A stretch of DNA of 64,000 nucleotides from Chryseobacterium angstadtii (GTDB lineage Bacteria > Bacteroidota > Bacteroidia > Flavobacteriales > Weeksellaceae): assembly GCF_001045465.1 (NCBI RefSeq), contig NZ_LFND01000004.1, positions 124,001 to 188,000 of the forward strand, in the 5' to 3' direction. Numbering within the stretch: the first letter of the stretch is position 1; each line of letters starts with the position of its first letter. The notes under the pieces are model-generated. The model was not told the DNA's origin. It made no database searches and saw only the letters and a list, made by a program, of their open reading frames with translations. This document shows, in pieces, positions 1 to 9,729 of the stretch. The position numbers and the translations under genes were made by a program.

Positions 1-30
1 GAGGAAGGCAATTTTAAATAGTAGTTTCAT
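1..30 (-). CDS. 5' end of an unidentified gene (cut by window edge)
   Basis: An ATG at 30 on the minus strand opens a frame reading MKLLFKIAFL up to the window edge, which looks like the start of a signal peptide or first membrane helix. It lies 60 nt downstream of the Crp/Fnr-type regulator stop on the same strand and has its own -7 box 12 nt upstream. Only ten codons are visible, so no function can be given. Confidence 0.45.
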   Translation of the reverse strand, partial: MKLLFKIAFL

Positions 31-42
31 TGTTTTTTTTAA

Positions 43-50
43 CAAAAATA
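43..50 (-). promoter_or_regulatory. -7 promoter box (TATTTTTG) for the edge gene
   Basis: On the minus strand the sequence TATTTTTG fits the Bacteroidota -7 consensus TAnnTTTG and lies 12 nt before the ATG at 30. No clear TTG was found at the -33 position. Confidence 0.4.
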
Positions 51-89
51 TCTCAGTCTTTCCGGATTATTTTTGCTCTAGATCAAAAA

Positions 90-665
90 CTACTTTTCTG
101 CCCTTAATCTGCTGAGTGTGGATTGTGTAATTCCGAGATAAGAAGCCGTCATTCCCAACGGAATTCTGTGATAAATTCCTTTGTAAACCGTCAGAAAATG
201 TTCGTATTTTTCTTTGGCAGTGGTAAATCTTTGGGAGGTAATACGTTCCATCAGGTGCCCGAACACACTTCCCATAGAAAGTCGTGCATATCTTTCCATT
301 TCAGGAAAATTATCGAACAGGTATCCCAGATCGTTTACTTTGAGGCAGAAGGTTTCCGTTTTCTCGAGACAGTCGATGAAATAGATGTCTTTTATGCGTC
401 CTATAAAGCTTTTGGGAGAATTCACCCATTCGTTTTCGCAGGAAAAATACTCGCTGATTTCTGTTCCATCCTTCAGGTAATAGGTTCTGGTCAGGCCGTT
501 TAGGATAAAATAGCTTTTGGTGCAGATCTTATCAGCATCATGCAGAAGTTCTCCCTTTTCAAAGGTTTGAAAGGATAATCTGTCGAGCAGTTCTTTTTTT
601 AAAGTCTCGCTGAGCTTGATGTATTGGGAAAAGTGATTTAAAACGGGAGTAAATTCTGAGGACAT
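90..665 (-). CDS. Crp/Fnr-family transcriptional regulator
   Basis: A 191-residue protein with an N-terminal cyclic-nucleotide-binding-like beta-roll (about residues 20-110, including FEKGELLHDADKI and the GLTRTYYLKDGTEISEYF segment) and a C-terminal helix-turn-helix ending in ASYLGITQSTLSRLRAEK. This is the layout of the short Crp/Fnr regulators common in flavobacteria. The classical cAMP-binding Arg/Ser signature is not evident, so the ligand is unknown. A longer reading from a TTG at 689 is rejected because that TTG is part of the promoter box TATCTTTA; the ATG at 665 (MSSEFTP) is the natural start. The likely target is the gene that begins immediately downstream at the window edge, but this is inference from position only. 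Confidence 0.85.
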   Translation of the reverse strand: MSSEFTPVLNHFSQYIKLSETLKKELLDRLSFQTFEKGELLHDADKICTKSYFILNGLTRTYYLKDGTEISEYFSCENEWVNSPKSFIGRIKDIYFIDCLEKTETFCLKVNDLGYLFDNFPEMERYARLSMGSVFGHLMERITSQRFTTAKEKYEHFLTVYKGIYHRIPLGMTASYLGITQSTLSRLRAEK

Positions 666-678
666 GGTGGTGTTTTTG

Positions 679-686
679 TAAAGATA
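679..686 (-). promoter_or_regulatory. -7 box (TATCTTTA) of the Crp/Fnr-type gene
   Basis: Minus-strand TATCTTTA differs from TAnnTTTG at the last base and lies 13 nt upstream of the ATG at 665. It overlaps the false TTG start at 689 and so helps decide the start codon. Confidence 0.4.
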
Positions 687-785
687 CAATAAAGAGCTAT
701 GCTTTAAACCACACCCCCTATTTTTCTAAATTTTCTCACTTATAAGAAGATGTTTTTCCCGGCTCCAATAATAAGTTTTCTGAGT

Positions 786-881
786 ATTCATCAAAAAGTT
801 GTACTGACAAAAGAACAGCTGTATGAAACTAAAACGTTCGGGTTATTCTTCTGTCAGTACTCTATTATTTAACTGATGAAT
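786..881. repeat. Nested inverted repeat downstream of the kelch gene
   Basis: An outer pair ATTCATCA (786-793) / TGATGAAT (874-881) encloses a longer inner pair, GTACTGACAAAAGAA (801-815) / TTCTTCTGTCAGTAC (846-860), matching at 14 of 15 positions. The whole sits between the kelch gene stop and the Crp/Fnr-type promoter. It lacks a U-tract on either strand, so it is not a standard terminator. It could be a processing hairpin or the remnant of a small element. Confidence 0.55.
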
Positions 882-884
882 GTA

Positions 885-3728
885 TTATTTTTTTATAATT
901 TTTCCGGAAAACAAAACTTTATTTTCTGTTCCATATACGCTTAGTATATAAGCTCCTGCACTTAAATCTGACAAATTAACAGTCTGCTTTTTACTTGAAT
1001 TAAAATTGACAGTTTTAATATTTTTTCCTGAAAAATCAGTAACCAATATCTTTTCAAACTTCTCAATCGATTCTATTGTAATCTCACTTGAGAAAAGGGC
1101 AGGATAAATTTTGAACTCCGTATTTGATTTTGGAGATTCATTGGTATTCAGATAATAGCCTGTCATGTCTATTTTCCAAACATCATTATAATTCAAATGA
1201 TCATAAGTTTCTGTTTGTGTACCCCCGAATAAATACAGGTTGCCGGCATTGTCATTCCAAGTTGCAGAATAGCGTCTATAAGGCGGTAAATTTGTATTAG
1301 AAGGGACATTTAACAGGCCGTAATTATATGAAGATGAGGTTTGAGGGCCATACATCCAGGTCCAATTGGCTGTAAGAATATTATATCTCCAAAGATTCTG
1401 TTGAGATGAACTGTTTCCGCCAAAAAGCCATAAATCACCATTCTTTCCGCTCCAGGTTAATGCTTTAGGTCTATCGCCAGGGAAGTTGGCTGCGCTTTCT
1501 GTTCCCATAGTTCCATAATTTGCATTTCCGTAAGGAGGAGGAGTTCCTATTGTAGACCAGCTATTGGTGCTGGTCTGATATTTCCACATTTTAGCATTTG
1601 TAAAATACCAGAAATTTTTATTGTCATCAACCCAGTTAATTCCGGTTCCATAGTCAGCCGGAGGATAATTGGTAGCGGAGAAGTTATTAACTGTTTTATC
1701 TCCGCTTAACCATACCCATTGATCTATGCTGACATCGTATTTCCATACATCATTTAAATAGCCTTCATTGGTAGATACTTCATCAAATCCGTAGCCGCCA
1801 TACAGATAAAAATTACCCTGGGCATCTGTCCATGTTTTTCCTCTTACTCTTGCTCCCGGAATATTAGTTGAAGAATATATTCCCTGGCTTCCGTAATTTG
1901 CGCGTCTGTTTGATCCTAAACTGGCATTTTGTACACCTCCTTTCCAAACCCAGTTATTGGATGTTTTATTGTACATCCACAGATCCTGATAATAAGAGTT
2001 TACCTGTGGCGTCTGCCCTCCGAACATCCAGAGATTTCCGTTGGCATCTGTCCAGGACATTGCGTCAATACGGCGACCCGGCGCGCTTCTTTTGTTTTCG
2101 GTATTGAGTGATCCGTAATTGATCAGATCTCCTGTATAAGATTTAAAAAAACTGTTTTCGTTGCCGTTGATCCATTGCCATTTTTTTTGTGAGGAAATAA
2201 ACTTCCATAAATCAACAGAAGAGTACGCTGTAGTGTTTACTTCGTTACCATATTTTCCATAAATTCCATATACCCATAGATTTCCTTCAGCATCTTTCCA
2301 TTGAGCACCATATTTGGCCATTCCACCCGGAGTATTTTCACTTTCTACAAGACCTTCCAGCTTTTCATAGGAAACAAAATCATATGAATTACCGCCGCTT
2401 GTCACTCCCGGACCCTTTATCCGAACCCAATTATTGGTAGTGATATTGTATTTCCAGAAATCAACTCCATAATTTCCTGAAGAAGTGATGTTTCCGTTAT
2501 ACAAATAAAGATTTCCTTCATTTCCGGTCCAGCAGGCTGAAGAACTTCTGAATCCCGGGAAATTTTGTGCATCCTCTACATTCAATGTTCCATACACCGG
2601 CGGTTGGGTCACAGGAGGATTTCCGTTTTTTTTCATAACGGTCCAGGAATTACTGGCTGGGTTATATTTCCACATATAGTAATTGATCTGAATCCAAAAG
2701 TTCCCGTTTTTATCTGTCCAGTTATTGGGTTTGGAACCGTCTATGGTTCCCGGCATATTGTTCGTATTTTCTATTCCTACGCCCGCAGCAATGTTCTCAG
2801 TACTTGTCTGGCTTCCCTTTAGCCAGGTCCACAATCCGTTTACAGGATTAAATTTCCATAAATCATTGTAATTGTATCCCTGAGTCGCGGTACTGTGATA
2901 GCCTCCATAAATAAATATGTTTCCCTGTAAATCTTTAAAACTGCAACTTCCAAATCTTGAACTGGGCTGGTTTAAAGCATTTTCCTGTCCAATACTGTTG
3001 TAGGTTCCATTGATGTTGGCTTGATCTGTTCCTCCTATCCAGGACCACATATTGGTAGAAATACTATACTTCCAAACGGTATTGTATTCGTTTCCGTTTG
3101 ATGTTTTTCCACCAAAAAGGAATAGATTTCCTGATGAATCAGTCCATGTGGTTGTATTGATCAATGCAGGAGGAATATTTGCAGGGTTTTCAATGTCTTT
3201 TGTTCCGAAATTGCCTTCTCCATTGGATGTTCCGTTAGAAATTTTAATCCAGTTATTGGTGAGGCTATTGAATTTCCACAAATCATTTTTTTGCTTACCG
3301 GATGCATCTGCTCCTCCAAAAATATATAAATTTTTATTCGTTGAAGACCACATGGAAGACTGTCTTACCGCTCCGGGAACATTTCTATAACTCTCTACAT
3401 TTACTCCTTTATTGTATCCGTTAAAGTCATGATAAAGCCATCCCTTTCTAAACGTAAAATTATTATTTTGGGAATTATAGCTCCATAATAAGCTTGAGGC
3501 ATTACCCACCCAACCTGTACTGTGGCCGCCAAACATCCAGAAAGTCCCATCACTATCTGCAACATAAGACATTTCTTTCAAAATATTGGGCCAGTTTTCA
3601 CTGCTTTCCAATCCGTAAATGCCAAACTCAGCATCCTGCTCAATCTGATTACCTCCCTGTACCCAAGTGAAATTAATGTTTTGTGATAAGCAGAATGTAC
3701 TTATCAATAGAAAAAAGATTTTCTTCAT
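885..3728 (-). CDS. Kelch-repeat beta-propeller protein secreted by T9SS
   Basis: A 947-residue secreted protein. The signal peptide MKKIFFLLISTFCLS is followed by Gln. The body consists of about a dozen kelch-type units, each about 60-75 residues. Each unit has a variant of YG..GxExxxNxPG.R, a W-x-D-x-x-GN-L/F-W/Y-L/M-FGG strand pair, and a closing LWKYN..TNNWxW. The C-terminal 80 residues (from about 865, FKIYPALFSSEITIESIEKF to FSGKIIKK) form a type A T9SS sorting domain. The protein should therefore cross the outer membrane and be released or anchored. The kelch count exceeds one six- or seven-bladed propeller, so two propellers are likely. No enzymatic residues could be assigned. It is flanked by non-coding DNA and is probably monocistronic. 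Confidence 0.85.
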   Translation of the reverse strand: MKKIFFLLISTFCLSQNINFTWVQGGNQIEQDAEFGIYGLESSENWPNILKEMSYVADSDGTFWMFGGHSTGWVGNASSLLWSYNSQNNNFTFRKGWLYHDFNGYNKGVNVESYRNVPGAVRQSSMWSSTNKNLYIFGGADASGKQKNDLWKFNSLTNNWIKISNGTSNGEGNFGTKDIENPANIPPALINTTTWTDSSGNLFLFGGKTSNGNEYNTVWKYSISTNMWSWIGGTDQANINGTYNSIGQENALNQPSSRFGSCSFKDLQGNIFIYGGYHSTATQGYNYNDLWKFNPVNGLWTWLKGSQTSTENIAAGVGIENTNNMPGTIDGSKPNNWTDKNGNFWIQINYYMWKYNPASNSWTVMKKNGNPPVTQPPVYGTLNVEDAQNFPGFRSSSACWTGNEGNLYLYNGNITSSGNYGVDFWKYNITTNNWVRIKGPGVTSGGNSYDFVSYEKLEGLVESENTPGGMAKYGAQWKDAEGNLWVYGIYGKYGNEVNTTAYSSVDLWKFISSQKKWQWINGNENSFFKSYTGDLINYGSLNTENKRSAPGRRIDAMSWTDANGNLWMFGGQTPQVNSYYQDLWMYNKTSNNWVWKGGVQNASLGSNRRANYGSQGIYSSTNIPGARVRGKTWTDAQGNFYLYGGYGFDEVSTNEGYLNDVWKYDVSIDQWVWLSGDKTVNNFSATNYPPADYGTGINWVDDNKNFWYFTNAKMWKYQTSTNSWSTIGTPPPYGNANYGTMGTESAANFPGDRPKALTWSGKNGDLWLFGGNSSSQQNLWRYNILTANWTWMYGPQTSSSYNYGLLNVPSNTNLPPYRRYSATWNDNAGNLYLFGGTQTETYDHLNYNDVWKIDMTGYYLNTNESPKSNTEFKIYPALFSSEITIESIEKFEKILVTDFSGKNIKTVNFNSSKKQTVNLSDLSAGAYILSVYGTENKVLFSGKIIKK

Positions 3729-3889
3729 GCTTTAAGATGTGTGTTTTTTAATTTTCATTTATAAAATAATCTCCTTAGCCCATTTTAAAAGTAAAAAATG
3801 TATACTAATCGGAAATTATATTATTAATTTTTAGCGAATTTATACAAATTCTATAAATTAACAAACAATTTAATTTTTCTTGAAAAACA

Positions 3890-3917
3890 AAACCCCGCAA
3901 GAAAACTCGCGGGGTTT
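3890..3917 (-). terminator. Intrinsic terminator of the pyrB-car operon
   Basis: AAACCCCGC (3890-3898) pairs perfectly with GCGGGGTTT (3909-3917) across a 10-nt loop. On the minus strand it is followed by a T-rich tail, 26 nt after the carB stop. Confidence 0.85.
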
Positions 3918-3942
3918 GAAATATATTATCTGGCTTCGATGA

Positions 3943-6900
3943 TTACATCGTCTCCATTTTGAAACTCATGCTTTCAATTACTTTCAGGATGGCTTCTACT
4001 GTATCCATTGACGTCAGACAAGGAACACCGTTTTCCACACTCATTCTTCTGATCTGGAATCCGTCTCTCTCAGCCTGCTTACCTTTGGTGGTGGTATTAA
4101 CAACATACTGAACTTTTCCTTTCTGGATCAGGTCGATCAGGTTCACATCTTCCTCTCCTATTTTGTAGCCTATTTTACAAGGAATTCCTTTGCCTTCGAA
4201 ATATTTGGCCGTTCCTTCTGTAGCCCAGATTCTGAATCCTACTTCGTGGAATCTTTCTGCCAGAGCTGCAGCTTCTTCTTTGTGCTTATCTGCTACTGTG
4301 AAGAGAATGGAACCGTGCATCGGTACTTTTCTTCCTGCTGCAATCAGTCCTTTGTAAAGTGCTTTTTCCAGAGTGGTATCTTTACCCATTACTTCTCCTG
4401 TAGACTTCATTTCAGGGCCTAAAGAGATGTCTACTTTCGTCAGTTTTGAGAAAGAGAACACAGGAACTTTTACATAAACACCTTCTTTGCTTGGAACCAG
4501 ACCGTTTTTGTAGCCTAAATCTGTCAGCTTTTGTCCTAAGATGGCTTTTGTTGCCAGATTTGCCATAGGAACTTCTGTAATTTTAGACAGGAAAGGAACT
4601 GTTCTTGAAGAACGTGGGTTCACCTCGATTACATAAACATTTCCTTCGAAAAGAACGTACTGGATATTCATTAAACCAATCACATTCAATCCTTTGGCCA
4701 GCCTTTGTGTGTAGTCTACTAAGGTATCAATTTCCTTCTGTGAAACATTCTGTGTAGGATACACCGCGATAGAGTCTCCGGAGTGTACTCCTGCTCTTTC
4801 GATGTGCTCCATAATTCCCGGAATCACTACTGTTTCTCCGTCGCAGATGGCATCAATTTCTATTTCTTTTCCTACCATGTATTTGTCTACCAATACCGGG
4901 TGTTTAGGGCTTGCTTCAACGGCATTTTCCATGTAGTAGGCAAGTTCAGCCTCACCGTACACAATTTCCATCGCGCGGCCTCCCAATACGTAGCTTGGAC
5001 GAACCAGAACCGGATAACCGATCTCGTTGGCAATTTTTATGGCTTCTTCTTTTGAAGTGGATGTTTTTCCTAATGGTTGAGGAATTCCCATTTCCTGAAG
5101 CGCTTTTTCAAACTTGTCTCTGTTTTCAGCTCTGTCAAGGTCTTCAAGAGTAGTTCCCAGGATCTGTACCCCATGTGAAGCCAGTTTATCGGCAAGGTTG
5201 ATGGCCGTCTGTCCTCCAAACTGAACCACTACTCCTTTAGGTTTCTCAAGCTCGATAATATTCATTACATCTTCTTCCGTTAATGGTTCGAAGTATAATT
5301 TATCTGAGATAGAGAAGTCTGTAGAAACGGTTTCAGGGTTATTGTTGATGATAATCGCTTCGTAACCCATTTCTTTAATGGCCCAAACCGAGTGAACTGT
5401 TGCGTAGTCGAATTCTACTCCCTGCCCGATTCTGATAGGCCCTGAACCTAAAACGATGATCTTTTCTTTATCTGAAACAACGCTTTCGTTTTCTTCTTCG
5501 TAAGTTCCGTAGAAATACGGGGTTTCACTTTCAAACTCAGCCGCGCAGGTATCTACCATTTTGTAAACCGGCATTACTCCATTTTCTTTTCTGAAATTGA
5601 AAACTTCACGCTGTTTCACTTCCCAAAGGTGGGCGATATTCATATCTGCGAAGCCTAATTTTTTAGCTTCAATTAAAGTTTCTTTGTCAAATTTGTTGGC
5701 AGCGATTACTTTTTCGAAATCAACCAGTTTTTTCAGTTTCCAGATGAAGAATTTATCAATCTTGCTCCATTCTACAATCTGCTCCCAGTCATATCCTTTT
5801 CTTAAAGCATCTCCGATAATGAAAAGTCTCTCATCATCACAAACTCTGATTCTTCTTTCGATTTCTTCAGCCGTTAACGCTTCAGCCTGTTTTGTTTTTA
5901 ATCCTAAATGTCTGATTCCGGTTTCAAGAGAACGGATGGCTTTCTGTAAAGATTCTTCAAAATTTCTACCGATAGCCATTACTTCTCCGGTTGCTTTCAT
6001 CTGTGTAGACAATCTTCTGTCCGCCGTTTCGAATTTATCGAATGGGAATCTCGGGAATTTTGTTACCACATAGTCAAGTGCAGGTTCAAAACATGCGTAT
6101 GTTTTTCCTGTCACCGGGTTCATAATTTCGTCAAGTGTTAAACCTACCGCGATTTTCGCTGCAATTTTTGCAATCGGATATCCAGTTGCTTTACTTGCCA
6201 GTGCGGATGAACGGGAAACTCTAGGATTCACCTCAATGATGTAGTAGTTGAATGAATGCGGATCCAAAGCCAGCTGTACATTACAACCTCCTTCAATTCC
6301 TAAGGCTCTGATGATCTTCAGAGAGGCATTTCTCAAAAGCTGATATTCTCTGTCCGAAAGTGTCTGAGAGGGTGCCACTACAATAGAATCTCCTGTGTGA
6401 ACTCCAACCGGATCTATATTTTCCATGTTACAAACCACAATCGCATTGTCGTTCGCATCACGCATTACTTCGTATTCGATTTCTTTGAAACCTGCAATTG
6501 ATTTTTCGATAAGACATTGCGTCACCGGACTGTATTTCAATCCTAATTCAGCGATTTCTTTCAATTCAGCTTCCGTAGAGGCGATACCTCCACCTGTTCC
6601 TCCCATTGTAAAGGCAGGACGAACAATGACCGGATATCCAATCTCATCAGCAAAACGAATAGCTCCTTCTACTGTATTTACGATATCTGATTCCGGAACG
6701 GGTTCGTTCAGTTCTCTCATCAGCTCACGGAAAAGATCTCTGTCTTCCGCTCTATTGATTGCAGAAAGCTTAGTTCCTAAAACTTCCACTTTACATTCTT
6801 CAAGAATTCCTGATTTTTCCAGTTCTACCGCCATATTCAGACCTGTCTGTCCTCCAAGCGTAGGTAAAAGAGCATCCGGACGTTCTTTTCTGATGATGTG

Positions 6901-7122
6901 GCTTACAAACTGAAGGGAAATAGGCTCGATATATACTTTATCTGCGATTTCCACATCCGTCATAATAGTTGCAGGGTTTGAGTTGATCAAAATCACCTTG
7001 TAGCCTTCTTCTCTCAAAGACAAACAAGCCTGCGTTCCTGCGTAATCAAATTCAGCTGCCTGCCCGATGATGATGGGCCCTGAACCGATTACTAAAATTG
7101 TTTTTATGTCGTTTCTTTTCAT
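3943..7122 (-). CDS. carB: Carbamoyl-phosphate synthase large subunit
   Basis: A 1059-residue subunit that makes carbamoyl phosphate from bicarbonate, ammonia and two ATP, feeding both pyrimidine and arginine synthesis. The order is: N-terminal ATP-grasp carboxyphosphate half (from [20 protein letters not shown], about 1-400), oligomerisation segment (about 400-545), second ATP-grasp carbamate-kinase half (from [19 protein letters not shown], about 550-935), and a C-terminal MGS-like regulatory domain containing [15 protein letters not shown]. The length matches the family. The start is placed at the ATG at 7122 (MKRNDIK); an in-frame ATG six codons upstream falls in a repeat. In this operon it is separated from carA by a four-helix-bundle gene, which is unusual. 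The MGS domain is where UMP or ornithine acts in characterised enzymes; the effector here is not known. Confidence 0.97.
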   Translation of the reverse strand: MKRNDIKTILVIGSGPIIIGQAAEFDYAGTQACLSLREEGYKVILINSNPATIMTDVEIADKVYIEPISLQFVSHIIRKERPDALLPTLGGQTGLNMAVELEKSGILEECKVEVLGTKLSAINRAEDRDLFRELMRELNEPVPESDIVNTVEGAIRFADEIGYPVIVRPAFTMGGTGGGIASTEAELKEIAELGLKYSPVTQCLIEKSIAGFKEIEYEVMRDANDNAIVVCNMENIDPVGVHTGDSIVVAPSQTLSDREYQLLRNASLKIIRALGIEGGCNVQLALDPHSFNYYIIEVNPRVSRSSALASKATGYPIAKIAAKIAVGLTLDEIMNPVTGKTYACFEPALDYVVTKFPRFPFDKFETADRRLSTQMKATGEVMAIGRNFEESLQKAIRSLETGIRHLGLKTKQAEALTAEEIERRIRVCDDERLFIIGDALRKGYDWEQIVEWSKIDKFFIWKLKKLVDFEKVIAANKFDKETLIEAKKLGFADMNIAHLWEVKQREVFNFRKENGVMPVYKMVDTCAAEFESETPYFYGTYEEENESVVSDKEKIIVLGSGPIRIGQGVEFDYATVHSVWAIKEMGYEAIIINNNPETVSTDFSISDKLYFEPLTEEDVMNIIELEKPKGVVVQFGGQTAINLADKLASHGVQILGTTLEDLDRAENRDKFEKALQEMGIPQPLGKTSTSKEEAIKIANEIGYPVLVRPSYVLGGRAMEIVYGEAELAYYMENAVEASPKHPVLVDKYMVGKEIEIDAICDGETVVIPGIMEHIERAGVHSGDSIAVYPTQNVSQKEIDTLVDYTQRLAKGLNVIGLMNIQYVLFEGNVYVIEVNPRSSRTVPFLSKITEVPMANLATKAILGQKLTDLGYKNGLVPSKEGVYVKVPVFSFSKLTKVDISLGPEMKSTGEVMGKDTTLEKALYKGLIAAGRKVPMHGSILFTVADKHKEEAAALAERFHEVGFRIWATEGTAKYFEGKGIPCKIGYKIGEEDVNLIDLIQKGKVQYVVNTTTKGKQAERDGFQIRRMSVENGVPCLTSMDTVEAILKVIESMSFKMETM

Positions 7123-7128
7123 AAGTTT

Positions 7129-7558
7129 AAAATGTAACAATTTATCAATCTAACAGTGTAACAATTTTTACAAACCGTTTTCCTTTGATAAACTTGTGCT
7201 TAAAATTTTATAAATAATTTTTCCAATTTCTATGATCTGTATTTCCAACTTATCTTCAAAAGGATAATTTTTGGAGTGTTTACACAGATATAACCAATAT
7301 TTTGTTTCTTCAAGTTCTTTGGCTGCAATTTTTATTTTATTAACAAAATCTTTCTTACTATAAGGATTTTGCGCTTCAAAAGAATTTGCACCAATACTTG
7401 TTCCTGAGCGTAATAACTGTTTAGCAATGACGAATTTCTTATGTTGTTCCAATAATTCACAAAACTCAATAATATCCAAAGAGAATTTCATGGTTTTTTC
7501 AATTAAAGGATTCTTTTCGAAATTGATCATTTAATTTATTGTTAAACTGTTACATTTT
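7129..7558. repeat. Inverted repeats bracketing the four-helix-bundle gene
   Basis: The 21-mer at 7129-7149 and the reverse complement of 7538-7558 agree at 19 of 21 positions; the shared core is AAAATGTAACA. The left copy lies just before carB, and the right copy overlaps the last codons of carA, where it encodes FKNVTV and the stop. The gene between them is 363 nt. The arrangement resembles a small inserted cassette. Words of this AT-rich type can also arise from simple sequence, so mobility is not proven. Confidence 0.45.
7168..7530 (-). CDS. Four-helix-bundle protein (S23 / 23S rRNA intervening-sequence family)
   Basis: A 120-residue, mostly helical protein with the family pattern: RSGTSIGANSFEAQNPYSKKDFVNKIKIAAKELEETKYWL followed by two more helices, described here in segments at about residues 42-82. 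Relatives are encoded inside intervening sequences of 23S rRNA genes or scattered singly through Bacteroidota genomes; their molecular role is not known. Here it sits inside the pyr operon, in the same orientation, 11 nt after the carA stop and before carB, bracketed by 21-nt inverted repeats. It has no visible enzymatic motif and no link to carbamoyl-phosphate synthesis, so I read it as an insertion that kept the operon transcribed. Confidence 0.85.
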   Translation of the reverse strand: MINFEKNPLIEKTMKFSLDIIEFCELLEQHKKFVIAKQLLRSGTSIGANSFEAQNPYSKKDFVNKIKIAAKELEETKYWLYLCKHSKNYPFEDKLEIQIIEIGKIIYKILSTSLSKENGL

Positions 7559-8624
7559 TAAATTGGTACATTAAATCAATGAACTCATCAAACAAATAAT
7601 TTGCGTCTTCAGGGCCGGGGCTTGCTTCCGGGTGGTACTGAACGGAGAAGCAAGGGTGAATTTTGTGTTTCAGGCCTTCGTTGGTTCTGTCGTTCAATGC
7701 AATGTGGGTTTCAATAAGGTCTGTTCCTTTAAGACTTTCCTGATCTACGGCGTATCCGTGGTTTTGAGAGGTGATGGAAACTTTGTTTTTCTCAAGATCC
7801 AGTACAGGGTGGTTTCCTCCTCTGTGTCCGAACTTCAGTTTGAACGTTTTTGCTCCACACGCAAGACCAATCAGCTGATGTCCCAGGCAAATTCCGAAGA
7901 TGGGAACTTTTCCTAATAATCCGCGGATCATTTCTAATGCCTGAGGGTTGTCTTCAGGGTCACCGGGACCGTTTGAAAGCATAATTCCGTCCGGATCCAT
8001 CAGTAAGATTTCTTCTGCTGTAGTATCTTGTGAAACTACTGTGATATCGCAGTTTCTCTGAGATAATTCTCTGATAATTCCTAATTTGGAACCAAAGTCT
8101 ACCAGAACTACTTTAAATCCTCTTCCCGGATTGGCGTAAGGTGTTTTTGTAGAAACCATTTCTACCTGATTGGTAGGGAAAGTTGTAGATTTTAATTCCG
8201 TCACTACTGTATTTTCATCAGCATCGGAATTTACAATCTTTCCTTTTACCACTCCATAATTACGCAGAACTCTAGTCAGTCTTCTGGTGTCGATTCCAGA
8301 AATTCCTGAAAGATTTTTCTTTTTAAATAATTCATCTAAAGTCATCTGAGTACGGAAATTAGAGGGAAGATCGCACAATTCTTTTACGATAAGTCCTTTA
8401 ATAGCCGGCTCGATACTTTCATAATCATCACGGTTAATACCATAATTTCCGATAAGCGGATAAGTCATGCAAACAATCTGACCGCAGTATGACGGATCGG
8501 AGATCAACTCCTGATAACCTGTCATTCCGGTATTGAAAACTACTTCTCCTGCAGTTTCCAATTCTGCTCCGAAACCTTCTCCATGAAACACTTCACCGGA
8601 CTCCAGTATTAATTTTTTCTTCAT
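7542..8624 (-). CDS. carA: Carbamoyl-phosphate synthase small (glutaminase) subunit
   Basis: A 360-residue glutamine amidotransferase subunit that supplies ammonia to CarB. The N-terminal half (MKKKLILESGEVFHGEGFGA onward) is the CPSase small-chain domain. The class I glutaminase domain holds the nucleophile in FGICLGHQ (Cys246) and the His/Glu pair in QYHPEASPGP. The start is taken at the ATG at 8624, because the family begins MKKKLILE; a further in-frame ATG at 8684 would add 20 unrelated residues. The last residues, FKNVTV, are encoded by the inverted repeat next to the four-helix-bundle gene, so the native C-terminus may have been altered by that insertion. It follows pyrB in the same operon. 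Confidence 0.96.
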   Translation of the reverse strand: MKKKLILESGEVFHGEGFGAELETAGEVVFNTGMTGYQELISDPSYCGQIVCMTYPLIGNYGINRDDYESIEPAIKGLIVKELCDLPSNFRTQMTLDELFKKKNLSGISGIDTRRLTRVLRNYGVVKGKIVNSDADENTVVTELKSTTFPTNQVEMVSTKTPYANPGRGFKVVLVDFGSKLGIIRELSQRNCDITVVSQDTTAEEILLMDPDGIMLSNGPGDPEDNPQALEMIRGLLGKVPIFGICLGHQLIGLACGAKTFKLKFGHRGGNHPVLDLEKNKVSITSQNHGYAVDQESLKGTDLIETHIALNDRTNEGLKHKIHPCFSVQYHPEASPGPEDANYLFDEFIDLMYQFKNVTV

Positions 8625-8714
8625 TTTAAAATTAGATTTTCTATTATTTTTTTGTACAATGTATTCACGTATTAATGTATTCATGAATACTTTTTACAGT
8701 TTTACTTTTTATAA

Positions 8715-9605
8715 TTATTTAAAGGTATATCCTTCTTTTTCCAGTGCTTCTTTCAGAATGGCCATTCTTGCGAAAACACCGTTCTGCATTTGTTTGAACA
8801 CTCTTGAACGTTCGCATTCTACAAGATCCGTATCAATTTCAACGCCTCTGTTAATAGGTGCCGGATGCATGATAATGGCTTCTGCTTTCATTGCTCTTTC
8901 TCTTTCTTTAGTTAATCCGTATCTTCTGTGGTATTCAGAAGCGGAAAAACTCATTTTTGCATCGTGTCTTTCGTGCTGAATTCTCAACAGCATCAGTACA
9001 TCCACTTCAGCGATTAACTGATCCACCGGTAAGTAAGTTCCGTTAATTAAAGCTCCTTCATCAAACCAGTCTTCCGGACCTGAGAAATATACTTTAGCTC
9101 CCAGCCTTCTTAATGCTTCTGCATTTGAATTGGCTACACGGCTGTGTTTTACATCTCCTACAATTCCTATCTTCAGGCCTTCGAATTTTCCAAATTCCTG
9201 ATAGATGGTCATCAGATCCAGCATACATTGGGAAGGATGATTTCCTGTTCCGTCTCCCCCGTTGATCACCGGAATGCTGATGGTATTCAGCTCTTCAAAA
9301 TATCTGTCTTTTTTATCTCTGATAACCACCAGATTAACGCCAAGACTTTGAATGGTCTTTACTGTATCATAAAGACTCTCGCCTTTATTTACAGAACTGT
9401 GCGAAGCATCAAAAGGTACTACCTGCAGGCCCAGCTTTCTTTCTGCAATGTCAAAGCTTGTCTTTGTTCTTGTACTGTCTTCAAAGAAAAGATTTGAGCA
9501 GAAAACTTCTCCTTCAATTTTTGCAGTTTTTCCATTGGCAAAAGCCATTGCTTCGGCCAGTATACTGTTGATTCTCTCGGTGCTTAGTTCTGTAATCGTA
9601 AACAT
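8715..9605 (-). CDS. pyrB: Aspartate carbamoyltransferase catalytic chain
   Basis: A 296-residue enzyme that condenses carbamoyl phosphate with aspartate in pyrimidine synthesis. The carbamoyl-phosphate loop [12 protein letters not shown] (about residues 42-53), the HPSQCMLDL region and [11 protein letters not shown] are intact. It is the first protein-coding cistron after a leader with an intrinsic terminator, and carA follows 90 nt later. No pyrI regulatory-chain gene is present in the window, so allosteric control by that route is not seen here. Control is more likely to be transcriptional, through the leader described separately. Confidence 0.96.
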   Translation of the reverse strand: MFTITELSTERINSILAEAMAFANGKTAKIEGEVFCSNLFFEDSTRTKTSFDIAERKLGLQVVPFDASHSSVNKGESLYDTVKTIQSLGVNLVVIRDKKDRYFEELNTISIPVINGGDGTGNHPSQCMLDLMTIYQEFGKFEGLKIGIVGDVKHSRVANSNAEALRRLGAKVYFSGPEDWFDEGALINGTYLPVDQLIAEVDVLMLLRIQHERHDAKMSFSASEYHRRYGLTKERERAMKAEAIIMHPAPINRGVEIDTDLVECERSRVFKQMQNGVFARMAILKEALEKEGYTFK

Positions 9606-9624
9606 AATTCTTAAATTTTGTGCA

Positions 9625-9653
9625 TAAAAAAAGCGAAGACAAGATCTTCGCTT
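9625..9653 (-). terminator. Terminator in the pyrB leader (putative attenuator)
   Basis: On the minus strand AAGCGAAGA (9653-9645) pairs with TCTTCGCTT (9639-9631) over a 5-nt loop and runs straight into seven T residues. It lies 19 nt upstream of the pyrB start and well downstream of the promoter, so transcripts must read through it to reach pyrB. The stop codon of the leader frame (9654-9652) overlaps the first bases of the stem. Confidence 0.75.
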
Positions 9654-9723
9654 AATAACAATAAATATCGTAAAGGGCGCTTTCGCCCGGTAAATCTAAT
9701 GATATAAATACTCTTTTATTCAT
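9652..9723 (-). CDS. Putative pyrB leader peptide (23 codons)
   Basis: An ATG at 9723 opens a 23-codon frame that starts [12 protein letters not shown] and ends YDIYCY, with its TAA on the base of the terminator stem. The ATG is 6 nt after the -7 box, so the message would be leaderless or nearly so. Inside the frame is a GC-rich hairpin, GGGCG (9675-9679) / CGCCC (9684-9688). It is followed by a U-rich RNA stretch just before the terminator. That order (pause hairpin, U-rich tract, terminator, overlapping coding frame) is the logic of enterobacterial pyrBI attenuation, where low UTP stalls RNA polymerase and lets the ribosome block the terminator. No known PyrL homology is claimed; translation is inferred. 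Confidence 0.5.
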   Translation of the reverse strand: MNKRVFISLDLPGESALYDIYCY

Positions 9724-9729
9724 TAGGTG

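Noticed and set aside
5597..6073. Long open frame on the plus strand inside carB
   Set aside because: It is antisense to a clearly conserved enzyme domain, and its protein has no recognisable features; it is a codon-bias shadow.
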